DNA from: Pseudomonas sp. MWU13-2105 | GTDB lineage: Bacteria > Pseudomonadota > Gammaproteobacteria > Pseudomonadales > Pseudomonadaceae | Direction: 5' to 3' | DNA length: 64,000 bases | NCBI RefSeq assembly: GCF_023242315.1 | Contig: NZ_JALLIY010000008.1 | Span: 124,001-188,000 of the forward strand | Shown: in pieces, positions 54,783 to 64,000 of the stretch | How the letters are laid out: each line of letters begins with the position of its first letter | Numbering within the stretch: the stretch's first letter is position 1 | Program-made: the position numbers and the translations under genes | The notes under the pieces: model-generated | The model's input: the letters and a program-made list of their open reading frames with translations, nothing else | Databases searched by the model: none | What the model was told of the DNA's origin: nothing

Positions 54783-55364
54783 ATGCTAACCCAGGAAGAG
54801 GATCAGCAGCTGGTCGAGCGCGTTCAACGCGGCGACAAGCGGGCATTTGATCTGCTGGTGCTGAAGTATCAGCACAAAATTCTCGGGTTGATCGTGCGAT
54901 TCGTGCACGACACCCATGAAGCCCAAGACGTTGCACAAGAAGCCTTTATCAAAGCCTACCGTGCATTGGGCAATTTTCGCGGTGACAGTGCGTTTTACAC
55001 CTGGCTTTACCGCATCGCCATCAACACGGCGAAGAACTATCTGGTATCCCGCGGTCGCAGGCCACCAGACAGCGATGTGAGTTCCGAGGACGCGGAGTTC
55101 TACGACGGCGATCATGGCCTCAAGGATCTCGAGTCGCCGGAGCGTGCATTGCTGCGGGATGAGATCGAAGGCACCGTCCATCGAACCATCCAGCAATTGC
55201 CCGAAGATTTGCGTACGGCTTTAACTTTACGTGAATTCGACGGTCTGAGTTATGAGGACATTGCAGCCGTCATGCAATGTCCGGTGGGCACCGTGCGCTC
55301 CCGGATTTTCCGCGCTCGGGAGGCCATCGATAAAGCCCTGCAGCCGTTGTTGCAGGAAACCTGA
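54783..55364 (+). CDS. algU: extracytoplasmic sigma factor AlgU (sigma-22)
   Basis: Envelope-stress sigma factor of 193 residues that drives alginate and stress genes. Region 2 has VQRGDKRAFDLLVLKYQHK and DVAQEAFIKAYRAL; region 4 has LPEDLRTALTLREFDGLSYEDIA and CPVGTVRSRIFRARE. The ATG at 54783 has GAGGAG upstream and matches the conserved MLTQEEDQQLVERVQ start. First gene of algU-mucA-mucB-mucD. Confidence 0.98.
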   Translation: MLTQEEDQQLVERVQRGDKRAFDLLVLKYQHKILGLIVRFVHDTHEAQDVAQEAFIKAYRALGNFRGDSAFYTWLYRIAINTAKNYLVSRGRRPPDSDVSSEDAEFYDGDHGLKDLESPERALLRDEIEGTVHRTIQQLPEDLRTALTLREFDGLSYEDIAAVMQCPVGTVRSRIFRAREAIDKALQPLLQET

Positions 55365-55395
55365 GACAGCGGCGACAGCCAAGAGAGGAACCGCC

Positions 55396-55989
55396 ATGAG
55401 TCGTGAAGCCCTGCAGGAATCGCTGTCCGCGGTGATGGATAACGAAGCGGATGAACTGGAATTGCGTCGGGTGCTCAATGCCCTTGACGATGCCGAGACC
55501 CGTGCCACCTGGTCTCGTTACCAAATCGCCCGGGCAGTGATGCACAAGGAACTGTTGGACCCGCACCTGGATCTGGCCTCGGCTGTTTCCGCGGCGCTGG
55601 CCGGCGAGGACGTTCCGGCGAAAGGCACTCGCGGTCCCTGGCGTACCCTGGGGCGCCTGGCCGTGGCGGCTTCGGTCACCTTGGCCGTGCTGGCCGGTGT
55701 GCGCCTGTACAATCAGGATGACATCGTCGGTGCCCAACTGGCCCAGCAATCGAACCAGCCAGGCCTGGTTGCGCCGACGGCCAAAGGCCCGGCGGTGCTG
55801 GCCGGCTACACTGAAAGCAGCGACCAGGCGACTGGCCCGATGGCCAATGGCGTGCTGCAGCAAGGCCAGTCCGGCTGGCACGATCAGCGTCTGCCTGGCT
55901 ACCTGCGCCAGCATGCGCAACAGGCCGCACTCAAGGGCACTGAAAGCGCTCTGCCCTACGCCCGTGCCGCCAGCCTGGAAAACCGTTAA
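55396..55989 (+). CDS. mucA: anti-sigma factor MucA
   Basis: Single-pass inner-membrane anti-sigma factor, 197 residues. The cytoplasmic AlgU-binding part is 1-80 (SREALQESLSAVMDNEADE), the membrane helix ~85-104 and the periplasmic part ~105-197. It appears full length: no frameshift in the part where mucoid mutations usually occur. Starts 31 bases after algU, preceded by AGAGAGGA. Confidence 0.96.
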   Translation: MSREALQESLSAVMDNEADELELRRVLNALDDAETRATWSRYQIARAVMHKELLDPHLDLASAVSAALAGEDVPAKGTRGPWRTLGRLAVAASVTLAVLAGVRLYNQDDIVGAQLAQQSNQPGLVAPTAKGPAVLAGYTESSDQATGPMANGVLQQGQSGWHDQRLPGYLRQHAQQAALKGTESALPYARAASLENR

Positions 55990-55997
55990 GGAGGATC

Positions 55998-56975
55998 ATG
56001 CGCGCGCTACCTCTTCTAACGCTGGTGCTCAGTGGCTGGTGGGTTCTTCCAGCCCAGGCCGATGAAGCCCAGGACTGGTTGAACCGTCTTGGGCAAGCCG
56101 AGCAGCAGCAAAGCTTTCAGGGCACCTTCGTCTACGAGCGCAACGGTAGTTTTTCTACCCATGGCATCTGGCACCTGGTGCGCGATGGCAAGGTTCGTGA
56201 GCGCTTGGTCCAGCTCGATGGCTCGGCACAAGAGGTTGTTCGCGTCGATGGTCACACCCAGTGCGTCAGTGGTGCACTGGTGGCGGGGCTCGGCGATATG
56301 CCCGATTCCCATACCCGCTCGCTGGATCCGCAAATACTCAAGACCTGGTACGACATCGCTGTCATCGGCAAGTCGCGCGTGGCCGGGCGTCCGGCCGTGG
56401 TGGTCTCGCTGACGCCGCGTGACCAGCACCGTTATGGTTTTGAGCTGCATCTGGACCGTGAGACCGGCTTGCCCTTGAAGTCATTGTTGCTCAATGACAA
56501 GGGGCAGTTGCTCGAACGCTTCCAGTTCACCGAGCTGGATACAGCCCAGCCTCCCGAGGAGAGCCAGGTACAGCCGGGTGCCGAATGCAAGCCGGTGGTC
56601 CTGTTGACCAACCAGGCCCAGCCCAAGGTGCAGGCACTGGGCGCCGCGGTGGCGCAGTTGTGGCATTCGGATTGGCTGCCGCCGGGTTTCGAACTGGTCA
56701 GCAGCACGGCGCGGGTCGACCCGGCGACCAAGGTCCAGGTCAGCAGCTTGATGTATGACGACGGCCTGTCACGCTTTTCGGTATTCCTCGAGCCCCTCAA
56801 CGGGGTCGCGGTGACCGATGCCCGGGCCCAATTGGGGCCGACGGTCGCGGTGTCCCGACGCCTGACCACGCCGGGTGGCGATATCATGGTCACGGTCGTG
56901 GGCGAGATTCCCATCGGTACCGCCGAACGGATTGCGCTGTCCATGCGTTCCGGCGACGCTCAGGCCAAGCAGTGA
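55998..56975 (+). CDS. mucB: MucA-protecting periplasmic regulator MucB
   Basis: RseB-like periplasmic protein, 325 residues, that shields MucA from proteolysis. A signal peptide (LPLLTLVLSGWWVLPAQA) is followed by the lipid-binding-like MucB/RseB fold (QSFQGTFVYERNGSFSTHG, LDRETGLPLKSLLL, HSDWLPPGFELVSS). AAGGAGG lies ideally before the ATG at 55998, 8 bases after the mucA stop. Confidence 0.95.
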   Translation: MRALPLLTLVLSGWWVLPAQADEAQDWLNRLGQAEQQQSFQGTFVYERNGSFSTHGIWHLVRDGKVRERLVQLDGSAQEVVRVDGHTQCVSGALVAGLGDMPDSHTRSLDPQILKTWYDIAVIGKSRVAGRPAVVVSLTPRDQHRYGFELHLDRETGLPLKSLLLNDKGQLLERFQFTELDTAQPPEESQVQPGAECKPVVLLTNQAQPKVQALGAAVAQLWHSDWLPPGFELVSSTARVDPATKVQVSSLMYDDGLSRFSVFLEPLNGVAVTDARAQLGPTVAVSRRLTTPGGDIMVTVVGEIPIGTAERIALSMRSGDAQAKQ

Positions 56976-57062
56976 ACTGCTGAATCACGAGGCTTGCCGG
57001 GGGCTGGTGCAGAAATGTTTGGTGATCAAATTCATTTGCAAATATCCCTGAGTTTTTCTATA

Positions 57063-57086
57063 GGTCAGAGCCTCTCGGCTCTGGCC
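57063..57086 (+). terminator. hairpin between mucB and mucD
   Basis: GGTCAGAGCC and GGCTCTGGCC pair with one G-T around a four-base loop, followed by a T-rich stretch (TTGTTTGTTG). It may separate mucD transcription from the algU operon partly or fully. Confidence 0.6.
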
Positions 57087-57181
57087 TTGTTTGTTGTTCC
57101 CGGTCCGCAAGTCCCGGCGTTGCATGCCCGGGCTTTGCAAGGGCCTATCGCTTAATCATGCTCGTTGTTCACGGGAGCCAT

Positions 57182-58615
57182 ATGTCGATACCACGCTTGA
57201 AGTCTTATCTGTCCATTGTCGCCACCGTCCTGGTGCTCGGCCAGGCGCTGACCGCCCAGGCCGCTGACTTGCCCGACTTCACCGAACTGGTGGAGCAGGC
57301 TTCGCCGGCGGTGGTCAACATCAGCACCACCCAGAAACTGCCGGATCGCAAGGTCTCCGACATGCAGGGCCTTGAAGGCCTGCCGCCGGAAATCCAGCAA
57401 TTCTTCCGCGGTTTCCCGCAGCCGCGCAGTCCGAAAGGCGGCGGCAATGGCGGTGGTCGCCAGCGTGAAGCGCAGTCCCTGGGTTCGGGCTTCATCATCT
57501 CCAAGGACGGCTACATCCTGACCAACAACCACGTGGTCGCCGATGCCGACGAGATCGTGGTACGCCTGGCCGATCGCAGCGAGCTCAAGGCCAAGCTGGT
57601 GGGTACCGATCCACGCTCCGACGTGGCGCTGTTGAAGATCGACGGCAAGGACCTGCCAACCCTCAAGCTGGGCAAGTCAAAGGACCTGAAAGCCGGCCAG
57701 TGGGTCGTGGCCATCGGTTCGCCATTTGGCTTTGACCATACCGTGACCCAGGGCATAGTCAGCGCCGTGGGCCGCAGCCTGCCGAACGAGAACTATGTCC
57801 CGTTCATCCAGACCGACGTGCCGATCAACCCGGGTAACTCCGGTGGTCCGCTGTTCAACCTCAAGGGTGAAGTGGTCGGGATCAACTCGCAGATCTATAC
57901 CCGCTCCGGTGGCTTCATGGGGGTCTCCTTCGCGATTCCGATCGACGTGGCCATGGACGTTTCCGACCAACTGAAGGCTGGCGGCAAGGTCAGCCGCGGT
58001 TGGTTGGGCGTGGTGATCCAGGAGGTCAACAAGGACCTGGCCGAGTCGTTCGGCCTGGACAAGCCGGCCGGTGCCCTGGTTGCCCAGGTGCAGGATGGTG
58101 GCCCGGCGGCCAAGGGTGGCTTGCAGGTCGGTGACGTGATCCTCAGCCTGAACGGCCAGCCAATCGAACTGTCGGCTGACCTGCCGCATCTGGTCGGGGC
58201 CTTGAAGGCCGGTGACAAGGCTGCCCTGGAAGTGATTCGTGAAGGTAAGCGCAAGACCGTGGACCTGACGGTCGGTGCGATTCCGGACGAAGGCAAGGAA
58301 ATGGATATTGCCAAGACCAACGGTGCCGAGCGCAGCAGCAACCGACTGGGGATTTCCGTGGTCGAGCTGAGCGATGACCAGAAGAAGGATAACGACCTCA
58401 AGGGCGGTGTGGTCATCAAGGATGTCCAGGACGGTCCCGCGGCTCTGATCGGCCTGCAGCCGGGCGATGTGATCACCCACCTGAACAACCAGGCGATCAC
58501 CAGCGCGGCGCAGTTCACCGACATTGCCAAGGCCCTGCCGAAGAATCGTTCGGTGTCCATGCGCGTGCTGCGTCAGGGACGTGCCAGCTTCATTACCTTC
58601 AAACTGGCTGAATAA
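57182..58615 (+). CDS. mucD: periplasmic serine protease MucD (DegP type)
   Basis: HtrA-family protease/chaperone, 477 residues. Signal peptide to ~27 (VLVLGQALTAQA). The catalytic triad is visible: His in TNNHVVADAD, Asp in DPRSDVALLKID, Ser in NPGNSGGPLFN. Two PDZ domains follow (~270-360 and ~385-475). It restrains alginate activation by clearing misfolded envelope proteins. It follows mucB directly after a 206-base gap; mucC is absent. Confidence 0.96.
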   Translation: MSIPRLKSYLSIVATVLVLGQALTAQAADLPDFTELVEQASPAVVNISTTQKLPDRKVSDMQGLEGLPPEIQQFFRGFPQPRSPKGGGNGGGRQREAQSLGSGFIISKDGYILTNNHVVADADEIVVRLADRSELKAKLVGTDPRSDVALLKIDGKDLPTLKLGKSKDLKAGQWVVAIGSPFGFDHTVTQGIVSAVGRSLPNENYVPFIQTDVPINPGNSGGPLFNLKGEVVGINSQIYTRSGGFMGVSFAIPIDVAMDVSDQLKAGGKVSRGWLGVVIQEVNKDLAESFGLDKPAGALVAQVQDGGPAAKGGLQVGDVILSLNGQPIELSADLPHLVGALKAGDKAALEVIREGKRKTVDLTVGAIPDEGKEMDIAKTNGAERSSNRLGISVVELSDDQKKDNDLKGGVVIKDVQDGPAALIGLQPGDVITHLNNQAITSAAQFTDIAKALPKNRSVSMRVLRQGRASFITFKLAE

Positions 58616-58637
58616 GCCCGACTGAAGTCGCCGCATG

Positions 58638-58670
58638 AAAAAGCCCGCCTGGCAACAGGCGGGCTTTTTT
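58638..58670. terminator. intrinsic terminator of mucD
   Basis: AAAAAGCCCGCCT and AGGCGGGCTTTTTT around a short loop, 22 bases past mucD and just before the convergent RDD gene end, so probably bidirectional. Confidence 0.93.
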
Positions 58671-58678
58671 GCGTCTGT

Positions 58679-59164
58679 TTACCTGGATGGCTTGGGTAGG
58701 CGGACCAACTGGCTGTTGGAGTAGATGTCGTGCCAGCTGCGTTTTTGCTTGTCGACCAGCGACCAGAGGAAACCCAGGCCGAAGATCCAGGAGGCAATGG
58801 ACACGATAAACCGTAGCAGGGCCTGCCAGAGACTGATGGCCGTGCCATCGGCGTTCTGTACGCGAATTCCCCAGACCTGCATGCCCAGGGTCTGGCCCTT
58901 GTAGGTCCAGAACTTGGCAAAAAAGCCGAACAGCACGAACAGCAGGATCGTCGACAGCAACGGGTCGCCGTCCAGAGCCCCGGCATCGGACAGCTTGCGC
59001 AGTTGCTGCTCGCCGACGATCGACATCTGCACCAGCTTGTAGACAAACCCGGTGACGATCAGCAGCGCCGTGCACAGCAGGAAATCATAGAACATCGCGG
59101 CGAGGCGACGGCCCAGGCCGGCAGCGGGAAAATCGCCCTGGGGGCTCAGCGCGTGTTTCGACAT
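58679..59164 (-). CDS. RDD-family membrane protein
   Basis: 161 residues with three to four membrane segments. The RDD pattern is visible: GLGRRLAAMFYDFLLC (Arg and Asp) at ~15-30 and KGQTLGMQVWGIRV at ~88-101, then WHDIYSNSQLVRL. The family is widely distributed and function is unclear; some members act in ion or metabolite transport. Monocistronic. Confidence 0.85.
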   Translation of the reverse strand: MSKHALSPQGDFPAAGLGRRLAAMFYDFLLCTALLIVTGFVYKLVQMSIVGEQQLRKLSDAGALDGDPLLSTILLFVLFGFFAKFWTYKGQTLGMQVWGIRVQNADGTAISLWQALLRFIVSIASWIFGLGFLWSLVDKQKRSWHDIYSNSQLVRLPKPSR

Positions 59165-59217
59165 GGCGGCTCTCTCTGTGGGGACTGAAAAGAGCCATTT
59201 TACGAAATTGCGCCGAT

Positions 59218-59253
59218 AAAAAAGCCCCTGATATCAATATCAGGGGCTTTTCA
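59218..59253. terminator. terminator of the second cold shock gene
   Basis: AAAAGCCCCTGATA and TATCAGGGGCTTTT form a near-perfect stem downstream of the csp stop at 59280 on the minus strand. Confidence 0.92.
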
Positions 59254-59279
59254 TTGCAAGAAGGCTTGTTCCCGGGGGA

Positions 59280-59492
59280 TCAGGCTTCGGCTTGCACTTC
59301 GTCAGCCTGCATGCCTTTCTGGCCCTGCACGGCGATGAAGGTCACTTTCTGGCCTTCTTTCAGGCTCTTGAAGCCGTTGCCCTGAATAGCGCGGAAATGG
59401 ACGAACAGATCCGGACCGCTTTCTGGAGTGATAAAACCAAACCCTTTCTCGTCGTTAAACCACTTGACGGTACCGCTCTGACGTTGAGACAT
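59280..59492 (-). CDS. CspA-family cold shock protein, second copy
   Basis: A 70-residue cold shock domain protein ([17 protein letters not shown]1 KGFGFI, RNP2 DLFVHF, ending DEVQAEA). It is a close paralogue of the one at 13103-13312 and differs mainly in the loop after RNP1 and at the C terminus. A 425-base gene-free stretch upstream can hold a long leader. Confidence 0.96.
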
Positions 59493-59917
59493 TTTCTTAT
59501 TTCCTTGACGCTAAAATTAATGACAGTCCCTTTCAATATGAAAGAGTACTGGGCTGGGTTGCAGGAAAGTAAGAGACGTCGAACGGGTTGTAGCAAACTT
59601 CAGGCTACTGCCCAGGTCACGGTTCCAAGCGACCCATGCAAACACAGTAGAGAAACTCTACGCCAACTCCGGGAGAAAAAACAAGCCCTGCGAAACCCCC
59701 AGGTTTATGCCTGTTTACGGGGGCTTGCGCGGCCTTGCAGGGTGTCGCCATGCCGCCGCGGGGACGGGCTTATTATCGACTGTTATAAAACAAGTTCATG
59801 GCCGAATATATGCACTGTTTTGTGGCGGTTGCGTGACAAGGTAGTGCACTGTTTTACCTGTGGCTTAGTTGTTACTGTAAGTATCAACAGGGGGCGCCCC
59901 CTGTTGATAACCTTGTA
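59493..59917. other. csp leader and gcvT 3' region
   Basis: No supported gene. Visible are a direct repeat TGCACTGTTTT at 59811-59821 and 59845-59855, and a perfect palindrome near gcvT. The csp side probably carries a long 5' leader. Confidence 0.55.
59882..59909. repeat. 28-bp perfect palindrome after gcvT
   Basis: TATCAACAGGGGGC followed immediately by its exact complement GCCCCCTGTTGATA, with no spacer, nine bases beyond the gcvT stop. There is no T-run on the minus strand, so it is not a standard intrinsic terminator. Confidence 0.85.
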
Positions 59918-61042
59918 TCAGCCCCTGTAGTAACGCTGCGGCACAAACGGCATTTTGCTCACCTTCAGGGGGACGCGCTTGCCGCGCACGATGGCCCAGA
60001 CATCACTCTCCAACGCGGCCTGCGAGCTGTCTACATAGCCCATGGCCAGAGGCGCGCCGAGGGTCGGACCGAAGCCGCCGCTGCAGACGTTGCCGATCAC
60101 CTTGCCGTCCTGATCGACGATTTCCGCGCCTTCGCGCACCGGTGTGCGCTCCTGCGGTAACAGGCCTACACGTTTGCGTGACACACCCTGCTGCTGCTGG
60201 GCAAAGATCGTCTCGGCCCCGGGGAAGCCACCGGCCCGCGCACCGTCGGCGCGCCGCGCCTTGGAAATCGCCCAGAGCAGGCTGGCCGCCACTGGCGTGG
60301 TGTCGCTGTTCATGTCGTGCCCGTACAGGCACAGGCCGGCTTCCAGGCGCAGCGAGTCACGGGCACCGAGGCCGATGGCCTCGACCTCGGTTTCGGCCAG
60401 CAGGCTGCGGGCCAGGGCTTCGGCGCTGGCCGCTGGTACGGAAATCTCGAAACCGTCTTCGCCGGTATAGCCGGAGCGGCTGACATAGCAGTCGACCCCC
60501 AGCAGGCGCACGCTGGCGAACTGCATGAAGGTCATTTTCGTGACTTCCGGGGCCAGGCGCGCCAGGACGCTGACCGCGGCCGGGCCTTGCAGGGCGAGCA
60601 GGGCGCGCTCTTCGAACAGTGGCACCACCTCGCACAGCTGGCCGAGGTGCTTTTGCAGGTGCGCCAGGTCTTGTTCCTTGCAGGCGGCGTTGACCACCAG
60701 GAACAGTTCGTCGTTGCCCAGGTTGGCGACCATCAGGTCATCGAGGATGCCACCGGCTTCGTTGGTGAACATCGCGTAGCGCTGCATGCCCACCGGCAGG
60801 TCGATGATGTCCACTGGCACCAGGGCTTCCAGGGCCTTGGCGGCAGCGGCACCGACCAGGCGGATCTGGCCCATGTGCGAGACATCGAACAGCCCGGCTT
60901 TTTCACGGGTATGCAGGTGTTCTTTCATCACGCCCAGCGGGTATTGCACCGGCATGTCGTAGCCGGCGAACGGCACCATGCGCGCGCCGAGTTGCAGGTG
61001 CAGGGCATGCAGCGGGGTTTGCTTGAGGGATTCGGTGGACAT
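59918..61042 (-). CDS. gcvT: glycine cleavage system aminomethyltransferase (T protein)
   Basis: Transfers the methylene of glycine to tetrahydrofolate; 374 residues. It has [13 protein letters not shown] at ~50-62, [14 protein letters not shown] at ~200-213, and a C-terminal barrel with [18 protein letters not shown]. Last gene of the gcvP-sdaA-gcvT run on the minus strand, 57 bases after sdaA. Confidence 0.96.
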   Translation of the reverse strand: MSTESLKQTPLHALHLQLGARMVPFAGYDMPVQYPLGVMKEHLHTREKAGLFDVSHMGQIRLVGAAAAKALEALVPVDIIDLPVGMQRYAMFTNEAGGILDDLMVANLGNDELFLVVNAACKEQDLAHLQKHLGQLCEVVPLFEERALLALQGPAAVSVLARLAPEVTKMTFMQFASVRLLGVDCYVSRSGYTGEDGFEISVPAASAEALARSLLAETEVEAIGLGARDSLRLEAGLCLYGHDMNSDTTPVAASLLWAISKARRADGARAGGFPGAETIFAQQQQGVSRKRVGLLPQERTPVREGAEIVDQDGKVIGNVCSGGFGPTLGAPLAMGYVDSSQAALESDVWAIVRGKRVPLKVSKMPFVPQRYYRG

Positions 61043-61099
61043 TGCAGCTCCTTGATAGGGGGTGGAGGGGAGGGCAAGGCCACTCCCCTTGAATGAGGG

Positions 61100-62476
61100 T
61101 CAGCACTCGATGATGTTGACGGCCAGACCGCCGCGCGCGGTCTCCTTGTATTTGCTTTTCATATCGGCGCCGGTCTGGCGCATGGTGCGAATCACCTTGT
61201 CGAGGGAGACGAAGTGCTGGCCGTCGCCGCGCAAGGCCATGCGCACGGCATTGATGGCTTTCACTGAACCCATGGCGTTGCGCTCGATGCACGGCACTTG
61301 GACCAGGCCGCCGATAGGATCGCAGGTCAGGCCGAGGTTGTGTTCCATGCCGATCTCGGCGGCGTTCTCCACCTGTTGCACGCTGCCGCCGAGCACTTCG
61401 CACAAGGCTCCGGCGGCCATCGAGCAGGCCACGCCGACTTCGCCCTGGCAGCCGACTTCGGCGCCGGAGATCGAGGCGTTTTCCTTGTAGAGAATGCCGA
61501 TGGCGGCGGCGGTGAGGAGGAAGCGCACCACGCCGTCCTCGTTGGCGCCGGCAATGAAGCGCATGTAGTAATGCAGCACGGCGGGGACGATTCCGGCCGC
61601 GCCGTTGGTGGGCGCGGTGACCACGCGACCGCCGTTGGCGTTTTCCTCATTGACCGCCAGGGCGTAGAGGTTGACCCAGTCCAGCACCGATAGCGCATCG
61701 CGCAGCGCCGCTTCCGGGTGCTTGCACAATTGCCGGTGCAGCGCGGCGGCGCGGCGTTTGACCTTCAAGCCGCCGGGTAGGATGCCTTCATTGCGGCAGC
61801 CGGCGTCGACGCAGTCCTGCATTACCTGCCAGATCTTCAGCAGGCCGGCTCGGGTCTCGGCTTCCGGGCGCCAGGCGCTTTCGTTGGTCAGCATCACCTG
61901 GCTGATGGACAGGCCGTAGGTGGTGCAATGGCCGAGCAGTTCCTTGGCGCTTTTGAACGGGAAGGTCAGCGGTGTGCTGTCCTCGACGATGCGGTCGGCG
62001 CCGGCGGCGTCTTCATCGACCACGAACCCGCCGCCCACCGAGTAGTACTCGCGGCTGCGGATCTGGATGCCGGCGGTGTCGAAGGCACGGAAGATCATGC
62101 CATTGGGGTGATAGGCCAGGGGTTTCCTGATCATCGCCAGGTGCAGTTTTTCATTGAATTCGATGGAGTGTTCGCCGAGCAGATTCAGGCGGCCGTTGCT
62201 GCGAATGGTCTGCAGGCGGGCGGCGACGGTTTCTGTGTCGACGGTATCCGGGTGTTCACCTTCCAGGCCCAGGAGCACGGCCTTGTCGCTGCCGTGGCCT
62301 TTGCCGGTGGCGCCGAGCGAGCCGTACAGCTCGACTTTGACGCAGGTGGTTTGTGACAGCAGTTGCTCGCGCCGCAAACCCTCGACGAAACGCGCGGCTG
62401 CGCGCATCGGTCCGACGGTGTGGGAGCTGGAGGGACCGATGCCGATCTTGAACAGGTCGAACACGCTCAGGGACAT
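61100..62476 (-). CDS. sdaA: L-serine ammonia-lyase (iron-sulfur type)
   Basis: Deaminates serine to pyruvate; 458 residues, single-chain form. The N terminus [19 protein letters not shown] is diagnostic. Cysteines that should ligate the [4Fe-4S] cluster are in [19 protein letters not shown] and GLTCDPIGG. Placed between gcvP and gcvT, it links glycine cleavage with serine breakdown. Confidence 0.96.
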   Translation of the reverse strand: MSLSVFDLFKIGIGPSSSHTVGPMRAAARFVEGLRREQLLSQTTCVKVELYGSLGATGKGHGSDKAVLLGLEGEHPDTVDTETVAARLQTIRSNGRLNLLGEHSIEFNEKLHLAMIRKPLAYHPNGMIFRAFDTAGIQIRSREYYSVGGGFVVDEDAAGADRIVEDSTPLTFPFKSAKELLGHCTTYGLSISQVMLTNESAWRPEAETRAGLLKIWQVMQDCVDAGCRNEGILPGGLKVKRRAAALHRQLCKHPEAALRDALSVLDWVNLYALAVNEENANGGRVVTAPTNGAAGIVPAVLHYYMRFIAGANEDGVVRFLLTAAAIGILYKENASISGAEVGCQGEVGVACSMAAGALCEVLGGSVQQVENAAEIGMEHNLGLTCDPIGGLVQVPCIERNAMGSVKAINAVRMALRGDGQHFVSLDKVIRTMRQTGADMKSKYKETARGGLAVNIIEC

Positions 62477-62576
62477 ATGGGTTCTCCGGTTTTTTCTAAT
62501 AATTATCGGCTTGGAAGCACGTCAGGCGTCTTATGGGGGCGGGTTTGACCGCGAAGTTTTTGCTGGCCTCTGGGGC

Positions 62577-62675
62577 CGCTTCGCGGGCAAGCTCCGCTCC
62601 CACAATATCCGGGTTGAATCCGGACCTTTTGTACAAACGAAAAACCTGTGGGAGCGGTGCTTGCCCGCGAAGGCG
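62577..62675. repeat. REP pair inside the gcvP-sdaA gap
   Basis: Copies at 62577-62606 (CGCGGGCAAGCTCCGCTCCCA) and inverted at 62646-62675 (TGGGAGCGGTGCTTGCCCGCG) lie within an apparent operon and could terminate or stabilise the gcvP transcript. Confidence 0.85.
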
Positions 62676-62713
62676 TCGGGGCAGGCACCGCTGAACCGGA
62701 TGTTTACACCGGG

Positions 62714-64000
62714 TTAAGCGTAGTTCTCGATCGACGGGCAGGCGCAGACCAGGTTGCGGTCGCCGAACACGTTGTCGACACGGCCCACCGGCGGCCAGTA
62801 CTTGGCCTCGATCAACGACGCCAGCGGGTACACCGCCTGTTCGCGGCTGTACGGGTGGAACCACTCGCCGACGATCTCCGCCGCGGTGTGCGGGGCGTTC
62901 TTCAGCGGGTTGTCGTCCTTGTCCAGGCTGCCGTTTTCCACCGCGCGGATTTCTTCGCGGATGTGGATCATGGCGTCGCAGAAACGGTCCAGCTCTTCCT
63001 TGGATTCGCTTTCGGTCGGCTCGATCATCAGGGTGCCGGCCACCGGGAACGACATGGTCGGGGCGTGGAAACCAAAGTCGATCAGGCGCTTGGCAACGTC
63101 ATCGACGCTGATGCCGCTGCTGTCCTTCAATGGACGCAGGTCGAGGATGCACTCGTGCGCCACCAGGCCATTGCTGCCGCTGTAGAGCACCGGGTAGTGT
63201 TCTTCCAGGCGTCGAGCGATGTAGTTGGCATTGAGGATCGCCAGTTGCGAGGCGCGCTTGAGGCCTTCGCCACCCATCATGCGGATGTACATCCAGGTGA
63301 TCGGCAGGATGCTCGCGCTGCCGAACGGCGCCGCGCACACCGCGCCTTCCTTGCGCGCCATGCTGGCGTGCCCCGGCAGGAACGGCGCCAGGTGCGATTT
63401 CACGCCGATCGGGCCGACGCCCGGGCCGCCACCGCCATGGGGAATACAGAAGGTCTTGTGCAGGTTCAGGTGCGACACGTCGCCGCCGAACTTGCCTGGG
63501 GCGCAGAGGCCGACCATGGCGTTCATGTTGGCGCCGTCGATATACACCTGGCCGCCGTTGTCATGGATGATGCCGCAGATTTCGCGGATGCCTTCCTCGA
63601 ACACGCCGTGGGTCGACGGGTAGGTGATCATCAGCGCGGCGAGGTGTTCGCGGTGCTCGATGGCCTTGGCCCGCAGGTCTTCGATATCGACGTTGCCGCG
63701 GACATCGCAGGCGGTGACGATCACGCGCATGCCGGCCATGTTCGCCGTGGCCGGGTTGGTGCCGTGGGCCGACGAAGGGATCAGGCAGATATCGCGGCGC
63801 TCGTCGCCACGGCTCTGGTGGTAGGCACGGATCGCCAGCAGGCCGGCGTATTCACCCTGGGAACCGGCGTTCGGTTGCAGGGAAATCGCGTCGTAGCCGG
63901 TGGCGGCGCAGAGCATCGCTTCCAGCTCATCGGTCAGTTGCTGGTAGCCGGCGCTCTGCTCGGCCGGGGCGAACGGGTGCAGGGCACCGAATTCGGCCCA
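62714..64000 (-). CDS. gcvP: glycine dehydrogenase (decarboxylating), P protein, C-terminal part
   Basis: PLP enzyme that decarboxylates glycine in the cleavage system. Only the last 428 residues of ~950 are in the window; the gene continues past 64000. It shows [35 protein letters not shown], and the PLP lysine in [18 protein letters not shown]. It ends [13 protein letters not shown]. Probably transcribed with sdaA and gcvT downstream; any promoter or glycine sensor lies outside the window. Confidence 0.96.
   Translation of the reverse strand, partial: WAEFGALHPFAPAEQSAGYQQLTDELEAMLCAATGYDAISLQPNAGSQGEYAGLLAIRAYHQSRGDERRDICLIPSSAHGTNPATANMAGMRVIVTACDVRGNVDIEDLRAKAIEHREHLAALMITYPSTHGVFEEGIREICGIIHDNGGQVYIDGANMNAMVGLCAPGKFGGDVSHLNLHKTFCIPHGGGGPGVGPIGVKSHLAPFLPGHASMARKEGAVCAAPFGSASILPITWMYIRMMGGEGLKRASQLAILNANYIARRLEEHYPVLYSGSNGLVAHECILDLRPLKDSSGISVDDVAKRLIDFGFHAPTMSFPVAGTLMIEPTESESKEELDRFCDAMIHIREEIRAVENGSLDKDDNPLKNAPHTAAEIVGEWFHPYSREQAVYPLASLIEAKYWPPVGRVDNVFGDRNLVCACPSIENYA

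Noticed and set aside
54783..55989. Possible mucoid-type frameshift in mucA
   Set aside because: mucA reads through with intact membrane and periplasmic parts, so no inactivating change is visible.

Overview
The window is chromosomal DNA of a Pseudomonas, most likely of the P. fluorescens group. The evidence is the high GC content, the algU-mucA-mucB-mucD cluster, motY next to argG, the aotJQMOP arginine transport operon, bifA-sodB, and many dispersed REP elements of the type with a GCGGGC-TTGCCCGC core flanked by GTGGCGA or GTGGGAGC. I see no tRNA or rRNA gene, no prophage, no CRISPR array and no insertion sequence. Gene identities come from reading the proteins and recalling family members; no search was run.

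Layout. 0-5.6 kb: motY, argG, a small helix-turn-helix-like protein, an orphan BvgA-type response regulator after a long gene-free stretch, and nth. 5.7-9.3 kb: a reduced Rnf/Rsx operon (A, B, D, G, E) with no rnfC and an unusual RnfB. 9.5-15.6 kb: metG, apbC, a cold shock gene, dcd, a proline-rich small protein and pheC. 15.8-19.9 kb: aotJQMOP. 20.3-27.4 kb: an accessory-looking block with a chemoreceptor, a secreted beta-propeller protein, a 2-hydroxycarboxylate (citrate/malate type) transporter and an OprD-family porin; the transporter and porin are divergent and separated by three tandem ~91-bp repeats. 27.5-37.7 kb: quiP, a broken isochorismatase-family gene, the four-gene imelysin/di-heme iron operon, and bifA. 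38-45.3 kb: sodB, argO, an ACT-domain protein, argP, an SDR enzyme, small envelope proteins, a 3-hydroxyisobutyryl-CoA hydrolase-like gene and ung. 45.5-49.9 kb: the tricarboxylate locus tctA-tctB-tctC / tctD-tctE, in which tctB has an in-frame stop and tctA is reduced by several deletions while tctC, tctD and tctE look intact. 50-54.2 kb: an HDOD gene, ygfZ, sdhE, ygfX and nadB. 54.5-58.6 kb: the AlgU envelope-stress cluster without mucC. 58.7-64 kb: an RDD protein, a second cold shock gene and the gcvT-sdaA-gcvP glycine/serine operon; gcvP runs off the end.

Most interesting point. The permease half of the Tct citrate uptake system is dead and no porin lies between tctC and tctD. About 20 kb away are an intact secondary citrate-family carrier and a porin. 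Each of the three tandem repeats upstream of that carrier carries a CTTTCT-N5-CTTTCA direct repeat with 11-bp phasing. The tctC-tctD intergenic region has a matching CTTTCA-N5-CTTTCA. My inference is that TctDE may now control a replacement carboxylate uptake system. The motif match is seen directly; the regulatory link is a hypothesis.
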